DNA of 64,000 nt. Origin: Sphingobacteriales bacterium. Lineage in GTDB: Bacteria > Bacteroidota > Bacteroidia > Chitinophagales > UBA2359. Both the position numbers and the translations under genes were made by a program. The notes below the pieces were generated by a model, which saw only the letters and a list, made by a program, of their open reading frames with translations, did no database searches and had not been told where the DNA came from. The stretch lies in NCBI GenBank assembly GCA_016706405.1, contig JADJJT010000001.1, positions 1,491,501 to 1,555,500 of the forward strand, read 5' to 3'. Shown piece by piece: positions 29,301 to 37,813 of this stretch (within the stretch, counting starts at the first letter, position 1; the number at the start of each line of letters is the position of its first letter).

Positions 29301-32300
29301 TACTACAAGTGCTGTCGGGGTCAAAGCTTAGATTGTGTACGCCTGGGCCGGCAATGGCCGGATTAAAATTACTGCCGCTTACGCCTGGGCCGCTCCAAGT
29401 TCCGCTAAAAGCGGCATCTTGGTAAGGTATTAAGCTAATGGTGCTACCACTTTCGCACTGGTCGGGAATAGTTGTTAAGGTTGGCGTGGTTGTTTCGTAA
29501 ACAGGTATGGTAATAGTAGCAGGGGCTACACAAGGTGCCGAAGCATTAAACGTAAGCGTAATGTTTCCTGGCCCGGTAACAGTTGGGTCAAAATTACTGC
29601 CCGATACGCCTGGACCACTCCAGGTTCCGGCATAATTACTATCTTCAAATGGCGTTAAGCTGATGATGCCATCGAGGGTACAAACAACAGGGGGCTGGCT
29701 TAGAATAGGTGTTGCCGACTGTATAACAGTGATATTTAAATTGGCTGACAAAATACAGGTGTCAGTGGCATCGAAGGTTATTGTTATTATTCCGGGTCCG
29801 GAAACTGCCGGATCAAACATTGTTCCGGATACGCCTGTTCCAGCCCAAGTTCCGGCAAAATTTGCATCTTCAAAAGCTGTTAAATCTATTGGCACATCGC
29901 TGGTACATAAATTAGGTGGTATGCCTAATAATGGTGTTTGTTGTAAATAAACAACAATATTGATGGTGTCATTGCTGGCACAATTATCGGCAGGGTCGTA
30001 AATAATGGCATGTGTACCTGCGCCGGCTGTACCCGGATTAAAGGTGTTGCCACTTACGCCCGCTCCGGTCCATGTTCCGGGATAGTTTGGGTCGCTTGAT
30101 ACAGTAAGGTCAAACGCGGGGTCGGCGGTGCAGAATGATGGTGGGTTGCTCAATACGGGGTCAATAAGGTCGGCAACTGTAATGGTAACCGGTGCAGTGG
30201 CCACGCACCCCTCGGCATCAATTATGGTGTATATTAAATTGTAGGTGCCGGGGGCTACCGCGTTAAAGCTGGGGTTAGACAAATTGGTAGCCGACAAATT
30301 GGTAACATCGCCCGTCCAAATATGGGTGTAGGCTGGCGTGCCGCCGGCAGGGTTGCCGTTTACTGTTATAGTTTGGCCTGTACATACCGACAGGTTTGGA
30401 TTGGGCGAAACAATAGGTTTGGGGTTTACTACAACGGTTATGGTTGCCGAAGCGGAACAATTTTTAGAATCAGTTACGGTATAAGTTAAGTTAAAAGTAC
30501 CCGCATTCGCTGCGTTTAATGTTGGCGTGGCAATATTAGGGTCGTCAAGGTCGGCAATATCGCCCGTCCAGATTGAGGTTAGTGTGCCGGTTCCACCGCT
30601 TGGATTAGCATTTAACCCAATAGGGATACCTTGGCAGGTTTCGGCGGGGTTAGGCGTTATATTAAAAGTAGGCAGTTGATTTACCACTACAGTTATAGCT
30701 AATTCATCGGAACAAAGTTCGGGGGTGGTTTCTAATACATAATAGGTGGTTGTAGTGGTTGGCGAAACTACCGATGAAGGAAGTTGGTTTAAAGCATCGG
30801 CGGGGGTGTTCGAGTGATAGGTGTAAGTGCCGGGAGCATTTCCGGAGTCGGTAATATTTAAGGTTGCTAGGTCAAAACTACTGCCAGCACAAATTTCGGG
30901 AGCGTCGGTTGTGCTGATATTAGGTTGCGGCGTTTTAGTTATGGTAAAGTTTACCGAGTGAGGGCCGCAATCATTGGCATCGTCAATAAATCCGGTATAA
31001 TTGCCGGCGGGTAAGTTCTTAAACATTGGATCGGGTTGCCAGGTTACACCATCAAGCGAATATTTATAGGGAAGTGTACCTCCTAAGGCCGATAAAATGA
31101 CTGCTCCTTTGCCAGCGCTGCAACTGTCAACAAAAAGGGTATAAGCACCGGCTTGTAGTATTGGAGGCTCGTTAATAACAAATGAAGAGTCGGTTAGGCA
31201 GCCGGTACTCAACAAACCATCAACAACAGTTAGGTAATAAGTACCTTTTTTTAGGTTTTTAGGATTTTTGGTGTTTGCAGGTATAAACTCGGGCCCTGAC
31301 CAAACATATTTTGGTGAGTTTACCGCGCCTTGAGCATCAACTGAAATTTCGCCGTCTTCTAAGCCAAAGCAGCTAATATCTTCAACTGTGCCTTGTATTT
31401 TTACCACGCTAATATTAACAGTGGCGGTTGTAACTGCCTGCAAGCAAGGGTTGTCGGGGTTTACACTGTTAATAGTATAAGTTTTGTCTTGAGTGGTATT
31501 TGTGTATAAAATATTGGCTGGGCCTCCGGTATAGGGTGTTGTAAGTGCTTTATCTAAATACAGTTCATCCATAGGCGACCATTCCCATAAAAAGCCGGCG
31601 GCCATTTTAAGCTGTAGCGTATCGCCGTAACAATGTGAAACGGTTGTAGAACCTGCATCCCAAACCATAACTTTACCGTTAAAAAATCCGGTTAGGCTGG
31701 CGGTTTGGTCAAGGGCTTCTTGCAGATCATTAATATTTAAAACGTAAGCATACGACAAAATTTTGCATTCGCCGGGGCCTATACAGTCTAACTCAAAGGC
31801 TAGCGATATAGCACAGTCGCAAGATGTTGAGCCAGTGCATGGATGGGCGGCGTCGCAGTCGTCGTACTGGCAAGCACTTTCGGTAAAAAAGCCACCCCAG
31901 CTTGGTGTAGCGCGTGGGTCGAGGGTGCCAAGGGCAACATAGCAGCCACAGGCAGAGCCGGTCGCTTCAACAACTCGTTGGCAGGCCCCTACATTGTTAA
32001 TATTGTTGGTGGTATTAAAGGTGCCACAAATAACTTGGTCTTGGTCGGGGTCAACGTTACGGGCATACATTAAGTCGCAAAAGTATTTATCGGTGGTGGT
32101 GTTACAAATTTGTACATCGGTTACAAAATATAATTCGTCTTCGGGCAGGCGTGTGCTTTGAGTTACCTCAATACCATCGGTGGTTGTGCCTTGCCAGGTA
32201 GCTAAAAGGTTGCCACCGGGCACATAGCTGTAACTTGTTATTGAGCCAGGTACACCGCCCGTTGTACAGGTAGTGCTCGAGTTAATTTTTGAAGTTACAC

Positions 32301-32700
32301 AATCATCCGGATTACAGGTATTACAGCCGGTTGTAACCATTTTGTAGCCTATTGTCCAGCCTTCTTCAGGAGAGCCTGGCGTAAAATAGTCGCCGCAAAA
32401 ATTATGCGTGCCGCCGGGTTCGGGGGTGCCCCAGCCATTTAAACTTGGGTCGGCTATAAAACCCAAACCGTTAGGCGAGTTTGAGTGGTAGGCAGTTCCT
32501 TGCGCGCCTTGGGTAGGAAGAGAACCATTTGCGCCGTAAACGCCGCATTCGTTAATGGCAACTTCAACGTATTTGCCTTGTAAAAAGGCTTCGCCGCTCT
32601 GCAGTTGAGCGAAAACTCCATACAAGGGCAAATTGCCTAAAAAAGCAACTACTATAAAATGCCGCAATATGGAAAAATTAATGGTGTAGCTATACCTCAT
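23359..32700 (-). CDS. Giant repeat protein (adhesin-like) with T9SS type-B (gliding-associated) C-terminal domain
   Basis: A 3113-residue exported protein. The first 32 residues are a signal peptide ending in YGVFA. The N-terminal 400 residues are cysteine-rich. PKD/Ig-like segments follow (TVVVNQLPTFNITPNP, VTVVVNPKP). Next come 20 tandem units of about 75 residues, each with LC-x-x-D-x-x-x-DL, GTWSGxGVSG and FDP, and a closing TFTPxGxC. Cysteine-rich modules with DC-x-IPTITTTCANYVITP follow. The end (LPNAFTPNNDNINDVFIP, YNRWGELMFEG) is the CHU_C-type T9SS type-B sorting domain. Proteins of this layout are large surface adhesins or gliding-associated filaments; that role is inferred. Expression would need its own promoter in the 496-base divergent region, where none is obvious. 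Confidence 0.88.
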   Translation of the reverse strand: MRYSYTINFSILRHFIVVAFLGNLPLYGVFAQLQSGEAFLQGKYVEVAINECGVYGANGSLPTQGAQGTAYHSNSPNGLGFIADPSLNGWGTPEPGGTHNFCGDYFTPGSPEEGWTIGYKMVTTGCNTCNPDDCVTSKINSSTTCTTGGVPGSITSYSYVPGGNLLATWQGTTTDGIEVTQSTRLPEDELYFVTDVQICNTTTDKYFCDLMYARNVDPDQDQVICGTFNTTNNINNVGACQRVVEATGSACGCYVALGTLDPRATPSWGGFFTESACQYDDCDAAHPCTGSTSCDCAISLAFELDCIGPGECKILSYAYVLNINDLQEALDQTASLTGFFNGKVMVWDAGSTTVSHCYGDTLQLKMAAGFLWEWSPMDELYLDKALTTPYTGGPANILYTNTTQDKTYTINSVNPDNPCLQAVTTATVNISVVKIQGTVEDISCFGLEDGEISVDAQGAVNSPKYVWSGPEFIPANTKNPKNLKKGTYYLTVVDGLLSTGCLTDSSFVINEPPILQAGAYTLFVDSCSAGKGAVILSALGGTLPYKYSLDGVTWQPDPMFKNLPAGNYTGFIDDANDCGPHSVNFTITKTPQPNISTTDAPEICAGSSFDLATLNITDSGNAPGTYTYHSNTPADALNQLPSSVVSPTTTTTYYVLETTPELCSDELAITVVVNQLPTFNITPNPAETCQGIPIGLNANPSGGTGTLTSIWTGDIADLDDPNIATPTLNAANAGTFNLTYTVTDSKNCSASATITVVVNPKPIVSPNPNLSVCTGQTITVNGNPAGGTPAYTHIWTGDVTNLSATNLSNPSFNAVAPGTYNLIYTIIDAEGCVATAPVTITVADLIDPVLSNPPSFCTADPAFDLTVSSDPNYPGTWTGAGVSGNTFNPGTAGAGTHAIIYDPADNCASNDTINIVVYLQQTPLLGIPPNLCTSDVPIDLTAFEDANFAGTWAGTGVSGTMFDPAVSGPGIITITFDATDTCILSANLNITVIQSATPILSQPPVVCTLDGIISLTPFEDSNYAGTWSGPGVSGSNFDPTVTGPGNITLTFNASAPCVAPATITIPVYETTTPTLTTIPDQCESGSTISLIPYQDAAFSGTWSGPGVSGSNFNPAIAGPGVHNLSFDPDSTCSINASVSVNVIAAITPSLLTPPVLCEDSAPLDLTTLEDINFSGVWSGAGVSGSSFDPAIAGVGQHTLTFTPSGFCEFPATVIVQVNPLWQPTVITPTPICADNPPVDLMQYASPGTWSGTGVTGGNTFDAALTGAGSFNLTFTSTNIPPDVCPMPTVVIMKVNPSTTPVLGQPAPVCPFDNPVDLDAYGDPNFGGTWSGTGVSGTYFYPDIAGTGIYTITFTPGGGCSNPVSFDIEVLPAPVPVLGTIPDLCAEDPLLDLTPFSDANLPGTWSGMGVSGNSFDPATFPNGGIINLTYTPGGVCPVPVDATFMVFPMQIPQNPSLPTLCESDPIVDLALYTDPNFVGTWSGTGVANDMFDPALAGQGSHILTFTPDGDCTIPVTDTLFVVDKITPTVKPFPELCADDLPIDLMKYIDANLTGAWSGVGVSGNKFSPVIAGVGIHTLLFTPDGSCIEAVNPSIEVKPLIKPILTTPPPLCQGDPNLNLTPFADANLPGTWSGPGVISGDTFDPSLGNSGSNWVVYTPTGTGCLRPDSINVVVNPNGIPILLQPADLCTNSAPLNLTLYDDNSFAGTWSGPGVTGTTFDPAIAGAGSHVLTFDPSGACGENASITVNVVLSATPVLGSPPVLCTTDAAIDLKTLEDAGFTGTWSGPGVAGTMFDPAMAGTGSITVTFTPIGACNLPATINIIVSPTGTPVLLPIANLCTADAAIDLTAYDDANYIGTWSGLGVSGTSFDPATAGAGTHTLTFTPVGLCAQSATINVVVNQSGTPVLGTPPVFLCEDDLPFDLSTIADPGFMGFWGGVGVSSGKFIPSLAGPGVHTVTFSPVGACKSPASVIFIVNPFGKPNIIIPPPMCETDPPLDLTPYGDPNYTGTWIGLGVLGNEWWPLLTGPGTFKLAFEPVGDCSDSTVIEIDVYANWQPIVGTPNPVCANAAPVNLTPYAVDAGNWSGPGVSGTQFDPSALGAGTYTLTFTPTNPPAGTCGVPTTINMVVNDTGIPALTTPVPICISAAAFSLTPYEDAKYSGSWSGVGVSGTNFDPSIAGVGTFTLTFTPSGGCGLPATISIEVLAPEVPSPGALPSVCQTDSPLDLTAYADPLLPGNWSGAGVSGNMFNPSIAGNGIINLTYTPSAACTQSVQVSITVNAPITPALTTPPAQCDNGAVLNLSAFIDAAYPAGTWSGSGVAGNMFDPASVTVGTYTLTFTPSAPCTTPATITVSVIDCTLCFAVTQGTSGSLSLCDGNIPDLSSYEALLIVDQPANLTGIGWFTDAALTTMVTNAFYNFNGPNNCTADTKALYLGASCLAQPNPVAAGNINITIYPAFDASLVSTTSLDCVIPTITTTCANYVITPVNVPSVLNPGDSGTAEWTVSFAGSTCFSQSVTVPYSCGKICPTASISQSAPADACSNDNITLSVNIVPATAVLGVDYSLQWRVNGVNIAGATGLSHSFAAQADDCDVVTEVYDVVFTCLDPGAPAQTIPAGTVAIHPYYSPAVLVVTQGNCIVPSITAPCAEYVITPPANLPSTLNPGDAGTATFTISTGCFNEVFDVNYACNLDCPLVTTPLAADISICDGDAITNFATYESMVAYTDADGQYAGMAWFSDAALTAQLTPAAYVYNGDNCTPDVVTVYLGIICNAGPNVAAGTLTITVYANPDAITQPDVCKLNVASSCANGSITIMYQQPDNSWGPTPAVGATTTNWMAYMVGTPDANADGTPDCVATGSTTLSTPNLSLSAGNDITICEGEIAQLNGLVTNGTASTLLWETSDGGTFDAETTLLTGFTPLAAGVYTLQLSGWDACNNKVSDEVVVTVNTSGKLEISASSTDILLGQTTQLTVTGPNVGLNWQTDPTLSCTDCPDPIATPTATTTYLVMSDSPCVEGNEITINVSVENVVVLPNAFTPNNDNINDVFIPLGANIAKLDMLVYNRWGELMFEGNGLLPTEGWNGEFKGHNCEVGTYVVQAKIYFADGVTRDIKGNITLLR
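25645..30159 (-). repeat. Tandem coding repeat, 20 units of about 225 bp
   Basis: I count 20 consecutive units in the giant adhesin, from DPVLSNPPSFC to TITVSVIDC. Each carries two cysteines about 50 residues apart, spaced to form one disulfide per domain. Units diverge in sequence but keep GTWSG-x-GVSG; units 6 and 17 share a longer insert before the second cysteine. Long open frames on the opposite strand across this array are by-products of the repeat's base composition. Confidence 0.87.
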
Positions 32701-33196
32701 AGATTACATTTAAAAATACAATATATAGATTAATTGTTTAAAAATCAATTTTTAAATTCGACTGGTTTTTAGCTAATGATAATAAAGTGGCGTTAAGGTA
32801 AGATTATCTTCGCGCAAAACCAAACTTTTGTTTATTTTTAAGCCCAAACTTGATGTTTAACCAAACAACTCAAGTATATAAACCAAGCCTATTAACGCAA
32901 TTTATCAATTTTTCGTTGTGCCAACAGTATGTTGTAGTATTACTTTTTTGCCAATTTAAATAGCTGTCTATCCCTTCAAATCATTTATCCGGAATAAATT
33001 AAAAACGGAAACAGGTAGGTAAAAAAAAGGTTTATAGGAACTCTAACTGTATTTATATGCGACAAACACTATTAGCTCAACAGTAAAATCCGGAAAAATA
33101 GTTTTTTAAATCGCTGTGAATTAGTAACTTTGCAAGTTAAACCTTTTTAGAAAAAACTCAACCAAAAAATACATAAATCATAAAAAATACATTTTA
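32701..33196. other. Divergent intergenic region
   Basis: About 500 bases between the starts of the giant adhesin (minus) and the 877-residue T9SS client (plus). It contains TATCCGGAATAA and AATCCGGAAAAA near 32987 and 33088 and a TAACTTTG -7-like box at 33125-33132 for the plus-strand gene. No TAnnTTTG match is evident on the minus strand. Confidence 0.6.
33125..33132 (+). promoter_or_regulatory. Possible -7 promoter element
   Basis: TAACTTTG fits TAnnTTTG and lies 65 bases before the start at 33197. Confidence 0.45.
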
Positions 33197-35830
33197 ATGA
33201 AACAATTTAATTACAATTTTCCACAATGGGTAATGGTTTTTTTGTTGCTGGTTATTACCGGCACCGCCGTAGCCCAACCCACCCTTACCCGCGATAAAAG
33301 CTTTTTTAAAGTAGGCGATTTTTATCCGGCAATGTTTTGCAATGCTCAAGGCGTTACTCAAGGCGAGTCGGGGGCTAATGTTACCTGGGATTTTAGCGAG
33401 GTGCTTGTCGATGGCCCTGGCGCTACCCCTACTTATATTGACCCTAAAAACACCGATTTTCCGGATGATTTTCCTACCGCCAATGTAGCATCGGCAAGTA
33501 CTACCGACTATGGCTATTTTGAAGCAACTAACGACGGCGCTTTTGATGTGGGCTTTGGACAGTTTGACAACCCCGGCACCACCAATGCCGACGAAACCTT
33601 ATTGTTTACCTATTTAGACAATTTGCAACTGTATAAATTCCCATTCGACTACCAAAACGAGTTTACCGACACCATGAGCCGCACTTATACCATAAACAAC
33701 GGCGCTATTTTAATTGAATCGGGTACAAGCCGTACCGTAAAATACGATGGTTGGGGTACCTTAATTTTGCCAACTGGAACATTTAATAATGTAGCCCGTT
33801 TGCGCATTGACCAAGTACGCCACGACGAAGCCCCCGATGACCCAAATAATATTTTTTTAGACCAACAAGTTATTCGTTATGAATGGTTTTCGCTTGATTT
33901 ACGTTCGCCAATTCTATCACTTCAGTTTTTTGAGCAAAATAACGGAGGTCAACAAACCAGCGAAACAACAGCTTATTTTATTGCACGTAATGACGAGTAT
34001 GGCTATACTTATCAATTAGCCAACGACGGCATTAATAGCCCATGGATTGATATTACCACCAAAGGCACCGAAGTAAAAGGACTTGCCGACGATAATTTTG
34101 TAGGCCCTGTCAATATGGGTATTGACTTTCAGTATTATTGGAGCACTATGAATAGTTTGTATATTGCCTCTAACGGTTACGTTGCTTTTGACGCAATTCA
34201 AATATCTTCGGGCGCCAACCCCACTTTTAATCCTATACCCACCGAAAACGAGCAAAACAACTATATTGCCCCCTTGCTTTGCGACTTAACCTTATCGAGC
34301 GTAAACCAACCTGGGGTGCCTAAAAATCCGGGTAAAGTTTATACTTGGAGCAACAATATTGATACTTTTATTGTAAGCTACGAAAATGTTCCATTTTGGA
34401 CAGACAACCAACCACAATATACCGGAAGTAATACTTTCCAAGTTATTTTTTCGGCAAAAGACACTTCAATAACCTTTAATTACAAAGAAACCAGTTCTAA
34501 ATTAGCCGATGAATATTTATACCGGAACGTGCCAATGGTAGTTGGTTTAGAAAACAGCTCCGGAAAAATTGGTTTGGGTATGACGTATAGTGCTCCTCCC
34601 CCATCGGGAGCTTGTGTTATATTTAATGCACCTACCAAAGCTTTAGTAAATATTAAAGACGTTTACCCAGCCTATTTACAAAATACAGAAAGCCAAGGTA
34701 CTTTTGTACTTAAAGGAGACGAAATTAAGCTAAAAGCAGCCGTTAAAAATGGTGGCAACGTAGCCATTCCAGCCGCCGATTTTGTAATTATCAATGCACA
34801 GGTTTATGATGAAAATGGAGACGCCTATTACTCTGACCCTCCGGCAGCTATTATTACCAGCGGATTAACTGTTGGCGAGGTACAAACAAAAGAATTTACT
34901 GCCCCCGATGATGCGTTTATAGCCGTAGCACCCGGATGGTATAGCTACGAAGTATCCGTAAATGCCAACGACGATATTAACCCCGGCAATAATACTAAAA
35001 AAGCCGAAATTGTAGTAGTTGACTCGACAGCTAATGGCGAAATACCCCTTAGCTTTACCGCCGGTGATGAAAGCACCGAAACCCTTGTATCGTGGACGGG
35101 CTCTACCGGATATGACGAGGGTGCCGGCATGTTTATTGTTCCTCCATTTTATGCCTGCGAAATTGTGGGTGTTGAGTATTTTGTAGTGCCCGAATCTGGC
35201 GCTTCAAGTATAACGGCTGGTTTCAGAGGCCAAATTTTAGCCAATGACAACGGCAAACCCGGCGCAGTTTTGGCCGAAAAAGATATGGCTGCCGATGCCA
35301 TTACACCCATCGCCTGGAACCGCATAGATTTTGAAACCCCAGTTACAGTTTATGCCAAAGATGGTGGCTTTTTTGTATCGTGGTTAATGGAAACAACAGG
35401 CATTGGCCTTGCCACCGACGAGTTGGAAGAAAGCCCTGTGTCGCGCACCAGTTTTGAAATTTTAAGCGGCGCATGGGCACCTTACCGCCAACGTTTTAAC
35501 TCTGACCTTTACATCCGGGTAATTGTTAAAAAAGGCCTAAGCGATGGCATCAATCAACCTATTAACAATAGTGTTGTTAGTGAGGCCTATCCAAATCCTG
35601 CCCCCGAAGCAGTTTCATTAAACTACACCCTACAACAAAATACTAATTTAACCATCAGTGTAACAAATAGCAATGGCCAGGTAGTAAAAACCCAAACTTA
35701 CGCCAATGCTGGGGCTGGCAACTATACTTGGCAAATGCCAACTGCTAATTTAACCCAAGGCTTGTATCAGGTTAGCTTCCAACTAACAGACGGTACAAAA
35801 GTAAATCGCGGGTTTGTTGTAACCAAGTAA
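33197..35830 (+). CDS. Large secreted protein with T9SS type-A sorting domain
   Basis: An 877-residue exported protein. The signal peptide covers about residues 1-26 (VMVFLLLVITGTAVAQ). A middle region with SLYIASNGYVAFD and later TGSNTFQVIFSAKDTSITF resembles nidogen-like or choice-of-anchor modules. Around 520-610 a CARDB-like beta sandwich is suggested by LKAAVKNGGNVAIPAADF and DDINPGNNTKKAEIVV. The last 80 residues (AYPNPAPEAVSLNYTL ... GLYQVSFQLTDG) are a T9SS type-A sorting domain. No enzyme motif recognised; probably a surface structural or binding protein. Confidence 0.8.
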   Translation: MKQFNYNFPQWVMVFLLLVITGTAVAQPTLTRDKSFFKVGDFYPAMFCNAQGVTQGESGANVTWDFSEVLVDGPGATPTYIDPKNTDFPDDFPTANVASASTTDYGYFEATNDGAFDVGFGQFDNPGTTNADETLLFTYLDNLQLYKFPFDYQNEFTDTMSRTYTINNGAILIESGTSRTVKYDGWGTLILPTGTFNNVARLRIDQVRHDEAPDDPNNIFLDQQVIRYEWFSLDLRSPILSLQFFEQNNGGQQTSETTAYFIARNDEYGYTYQLANDGINSPWIDITTKGTEVKGLADDNFVGPVNMGIDFQYYWSTMNSLYIASNGYVAFDAIQISSGANPTFNPIPTENEQNNYIAPLLCDLTLSSVNQPGVPKNPGKVYTWSNNIDTFIVSYENVPFWTDNQPQYTGSNTFQVIFSAKDTSITFNYKETSSKLADEYLYRNVPMVVGLENSSGKIGLGMTYSAPPPSGACVIFNAPTKALVNIKDVYPAYLQNTESQGTFVLKGDEIKLKAAVKNGGNVAIPAADFVIINAQVYDENGDAYYSDPPAAIITSGLTVGEVQTKEFTAPDDAFIAVAPGWYSYEVSVNANDDINPGNNTKKAEIVVVDSTANGEIPLSFTAGDESTETLVSWTGSTGYDEGAGMFIVPPFYACEIVGVEYFVVPESGASSITAGFRGQILANDNGKPGAVLAEKDMAADAITPIAWNRIDFETPVTVYAKDGGFFVSWLMETTGIGLATDELEESPVSRTSFEILSGAWAPYRQRFNSDLYIRVIVKKGLSDGINQPINNSVVSEAYPNPAPEAVSLNYTLQQNTNLTISVTNSNGQVVKTQTYANAGAGNYTWQMPTANLTQGLYQVSFQLTDGTKVNRGFVVTK

Positions 35831-35888
35831 AAGCAAATAAAAGCGCGGTGTAATGTAGTATAACCAAAGCTGCATACCCAAACAACTG

Positions 35889-35940
35889 CAACGCCAATTA
35901 GTAATTTATTTATTAAATACTGGTTGGCGTTGTTTATTTT
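35889..35940 (+). terminator. Rho-independent terminator
   Basis: CAACGCCAATTAGTA (35889-35903) pairs with TACTGGTTGGCGTTG (35918-35932) with one mismatch, followed by TTTATTTT. It lies 58 bases after the 877-residue T9SS client. Confidence 0.85.
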
Positions 35941-35964
35941 GGTGTCCACATCTAAAAAAATGAC

Positions 35965-35972
35965 TATTTTTG
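35965..35972 (+). promoter_or_regulatory. -7 promoter element of the EnvC-like gene
   Basis: TATTTTTG fits TAnnTTTG, with TTG at 35939-35941, 23 bases upstream. The predicted leader is only about 15 bases before the ATG at 35989. Confidence 0.5.
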
Positions 35973-35988
35973 TTTACAAATTGTAAAG

Positions 35989-37326
35989 ATGCAAGATATG
36001 ATAAAGCACCAAACACTCAAAAATGATAAAATTGAGGACAAAACTCCGTTAAACTCCGTAAAAAAAGTTCAAAAACGAACTTTAATCCGGATGATTTGGC
36101 GCTTTATACCGCATTTTTTTGTTTTACTATGTTTGCTTACAGGCAGTATATTTAGTTTTGTTGCCTTCACGCAAAACAATAAAAATAAACAACTTAAGAA
36201 GTTAGAGGCAAATCAACAACAGACACAAAAAGAAATTACCCAAACTCAAGACCTAATTGAACGCCAGAGACAAAATAAAAAATCGTCAATCGCTGAACTT
36301 GATTTGCTTCAGCGACAAATTGGAAATCAAACCAACGCCATCGAAAATATAAACGAACAATTAGCCGAACTTGACCAATATATAGCTGAACGCCAAGCCC
36401 AAATTACAGCCATTGAGCAACAAATTGACCTTTTGCGAACCCAATACGTGGCTAATGTGAGGCGCACCTGGTTAAGCCAACACCAACATAACGATTTACT
36501 TTTTTTATTTTCGGCCAGCGATTTTAATGCTTGGTTTAGACATGCCTTACAATTACAACGCTTTTCGAAATGGCGCAGGCAACAATTTGATACCCTGTTT
36601 GCCAAACATGATACTTTAACTGCTGTTCTTAACGACTACCATACACAAGCCGCCCAACAGCGTGTAATACTTAACAGCCGGCAGCAGCAAATAGAGCAAC
36701 TAAATCAAACCGAAGAAGATCAAAAAGCGATTTTAGCCAGACTTAACAAGCAAGAAAAAAACTTAGTAAAGCAGTTGGCTGCCCAACAAAAAAAATACGA
36801 GGGTATATTAGCTAAAATTCAAGACTTTATAATCCGCGAGGCCGAGCGCCAACGGCTTGCGCCAAATAACGTTGCAGCCAATACCACAAATAGTAAAATA
36901 AGCAGCGAACTACTAAAAAACAAAGGTGCAATGCCTATGCCAGTAGCAAATGGTACGGTAATAATGGGCTATGGCTTACAACAAAGCTACCTAAACAGTG
37001 CCGTCAAACAGAACAACAAAACAATAACAATTGCTGCCACAGGGCCGGCCAGTGTGACAGCAATATTTGATGGCACAATAAAAATACCGCCGCCTGTTCG
37101 CGGTGTACAAAGTGTAATTGTTTATCACGGCAATTATTTGTCTGTTTACTCAAATTTAAGTGAGTTGTTGGTTGTTGACGGACAAACTGTTAATAAAAAC
37201 CAGCCTATCGGCAAAATAAGTCCCGATGCTGGTAGCGACCAAGCTATTTTACGGTTTGGGATGGCAAAATTAGTGGGTGGCAGTAAACCCGAGTTTTTTA
37301 ATCCGGCCGGATGGGTAGGCTGGTAA
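35989..37326 (+). CDS. EnvC-like murein hydrolase activator (coiled coil plus degenerate LytM)
   Basis: A 445-residue protein with one membrane anchor near residues 36-60 (FFVLLCLLTGSIFSFVAF). A long glutamine-rich coiled coil follows, about 65-300, in EnvC style. The C-terminal LytM/M23 fold spans about 315-445. The M23 zinc ligands are absent: there is no H-x-H near the end (RFGMAKL stands where LHFEI is usual) and no H-x-x-x-D. Such degenerate LytM proteins do not cut murein themselves but activate amidases at division. The ATG at 35989 sits directly behind its promoter box. Amidase partner not in the window. Confidence 0.85.
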   Translation: MQDMIKHQTLKNDKIEDKTPLNSVKKVQKRTLIRMIWRFIPHFFVLLCLLTGSIFSFVAFTQNNKNKQLKKLEANQQQTQKEITQTQDLIERQRQNKKSSIAELDLLQRQIGNQTNAIENINEQLAELDQYIAERQAQITAIEQQIDLLRTQYVANVRRTWLSQHQHNDLLFLFSASDFNAWFRHALQLQRFSKWRRQQFDTLFAKHDTLTAVLNDYHTQAAQQRVILNSRQQQIEQLNQTEEDQKAILARLNKQEKNLVKQLAAQQKKYEGILAKIQDFIIREAERQRLAPNNVAANTTNSKISSELLKNKGAMPMPVANGTVIMGYGLQQSYLNSAVKQNNKTITIAATGPASVTAIFDGTIKIPPPVRGVQSVIVYHGNYLSVYSNLSELLVVDGQTVNKNQPIGKISPDAGSDQAILRFGMAKLVGGSKPEFFNPAGWVGW

Positions 37327-37813
37327 AACAGCAAAAAATCATTCGGATATAGGTTGCAATAAGTAGTGGCTAAAAAAGTGTGAAAAGCCTGATTTTTTTG
37401 CCCAAACACATACAACTTAAAATAAATGCCGTAAATTGCTGCTATATTTAACCATATAACCCCGCCGTTTGCTATGATTTTTTGCTTTATTGCTGCCCCC
37501 CCGCACCGGCACCTCCCGCGCTTTAAGCAAGTGCTGGGGTAAATACTAAGCCCTACCACTGCGCCTCGCCTTGTATTTGCCCCTACCCCCCGTCCTTGCG
37601 GACACCCCCCAAGTGGGGAAACCGCCGCCCCTTTGTCTGAATTAGGATTAGTAGGAGTAGAAGATGAATAGGATTAGGGCAATAGCGAATTGTATTAATC
37701 CTAAAATCATACAAACGCTGAATTGAGCTTGCCGAAAACGATGAATTGAGCCTGCCGAAAAATCATGGTTCAGACATTTTTTAACCCACCAAATAACCAA
37801 ATTAACTAACAAC
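37327..37813. other. Intergenic region rich in dispersed repeats
   Basis: About 490 bases without a gene. From about 37495 to 37630 it is GC-rich (ACCCCCCGTCCTTGCGGACA, then CCCCAAGTGGGG), unlike its neighbours and like the translated GC-rich insert near 40281-40330. From 37635 to 37775 it holds an imperfect inverted repeat. Confidence 0.65.
37635..37775. repeat. Imperfect inverted repeat with a 23-bp tandem insert
   Basis: It starts GTCTGAATTAGGATTAGTA and ends ATCATGGTTCAGAC, with TTAATCCTAAAATCATACAAA inside. The outer ends GTCTGAA and TTCAGAC are perfect complements, and the AGGATTA/TAATCCT blocks pair too. Between them TGAATTGAGCYTGCCGAAAA occurs twice, 23 bases apart (about 37719 and 37742). 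GTCTGAA...TTCAGAC elements recur in other genomes as dispersed repeats. Confidence 0.7.

Noticed and set aside
25645..30159. CRISPR-like periodicity
   Set aside because: The period of about 225 bp is coding, in frame and divergent; there are no short identical repeats with unique spacers and no cas genes.
36930..37326. Active M23 endopeptidase call for the EnvC-like protein
   Set aside because: The zinc-binding H-x-x-x-D and H-x-H motifs are missing, so only an activator role is supportable.
37146..37559. Minus-strand 137-codon frame
   Set aside because: Antisense to the end of the EnvC-like gene and then runs through GC-rich repeat sequence.
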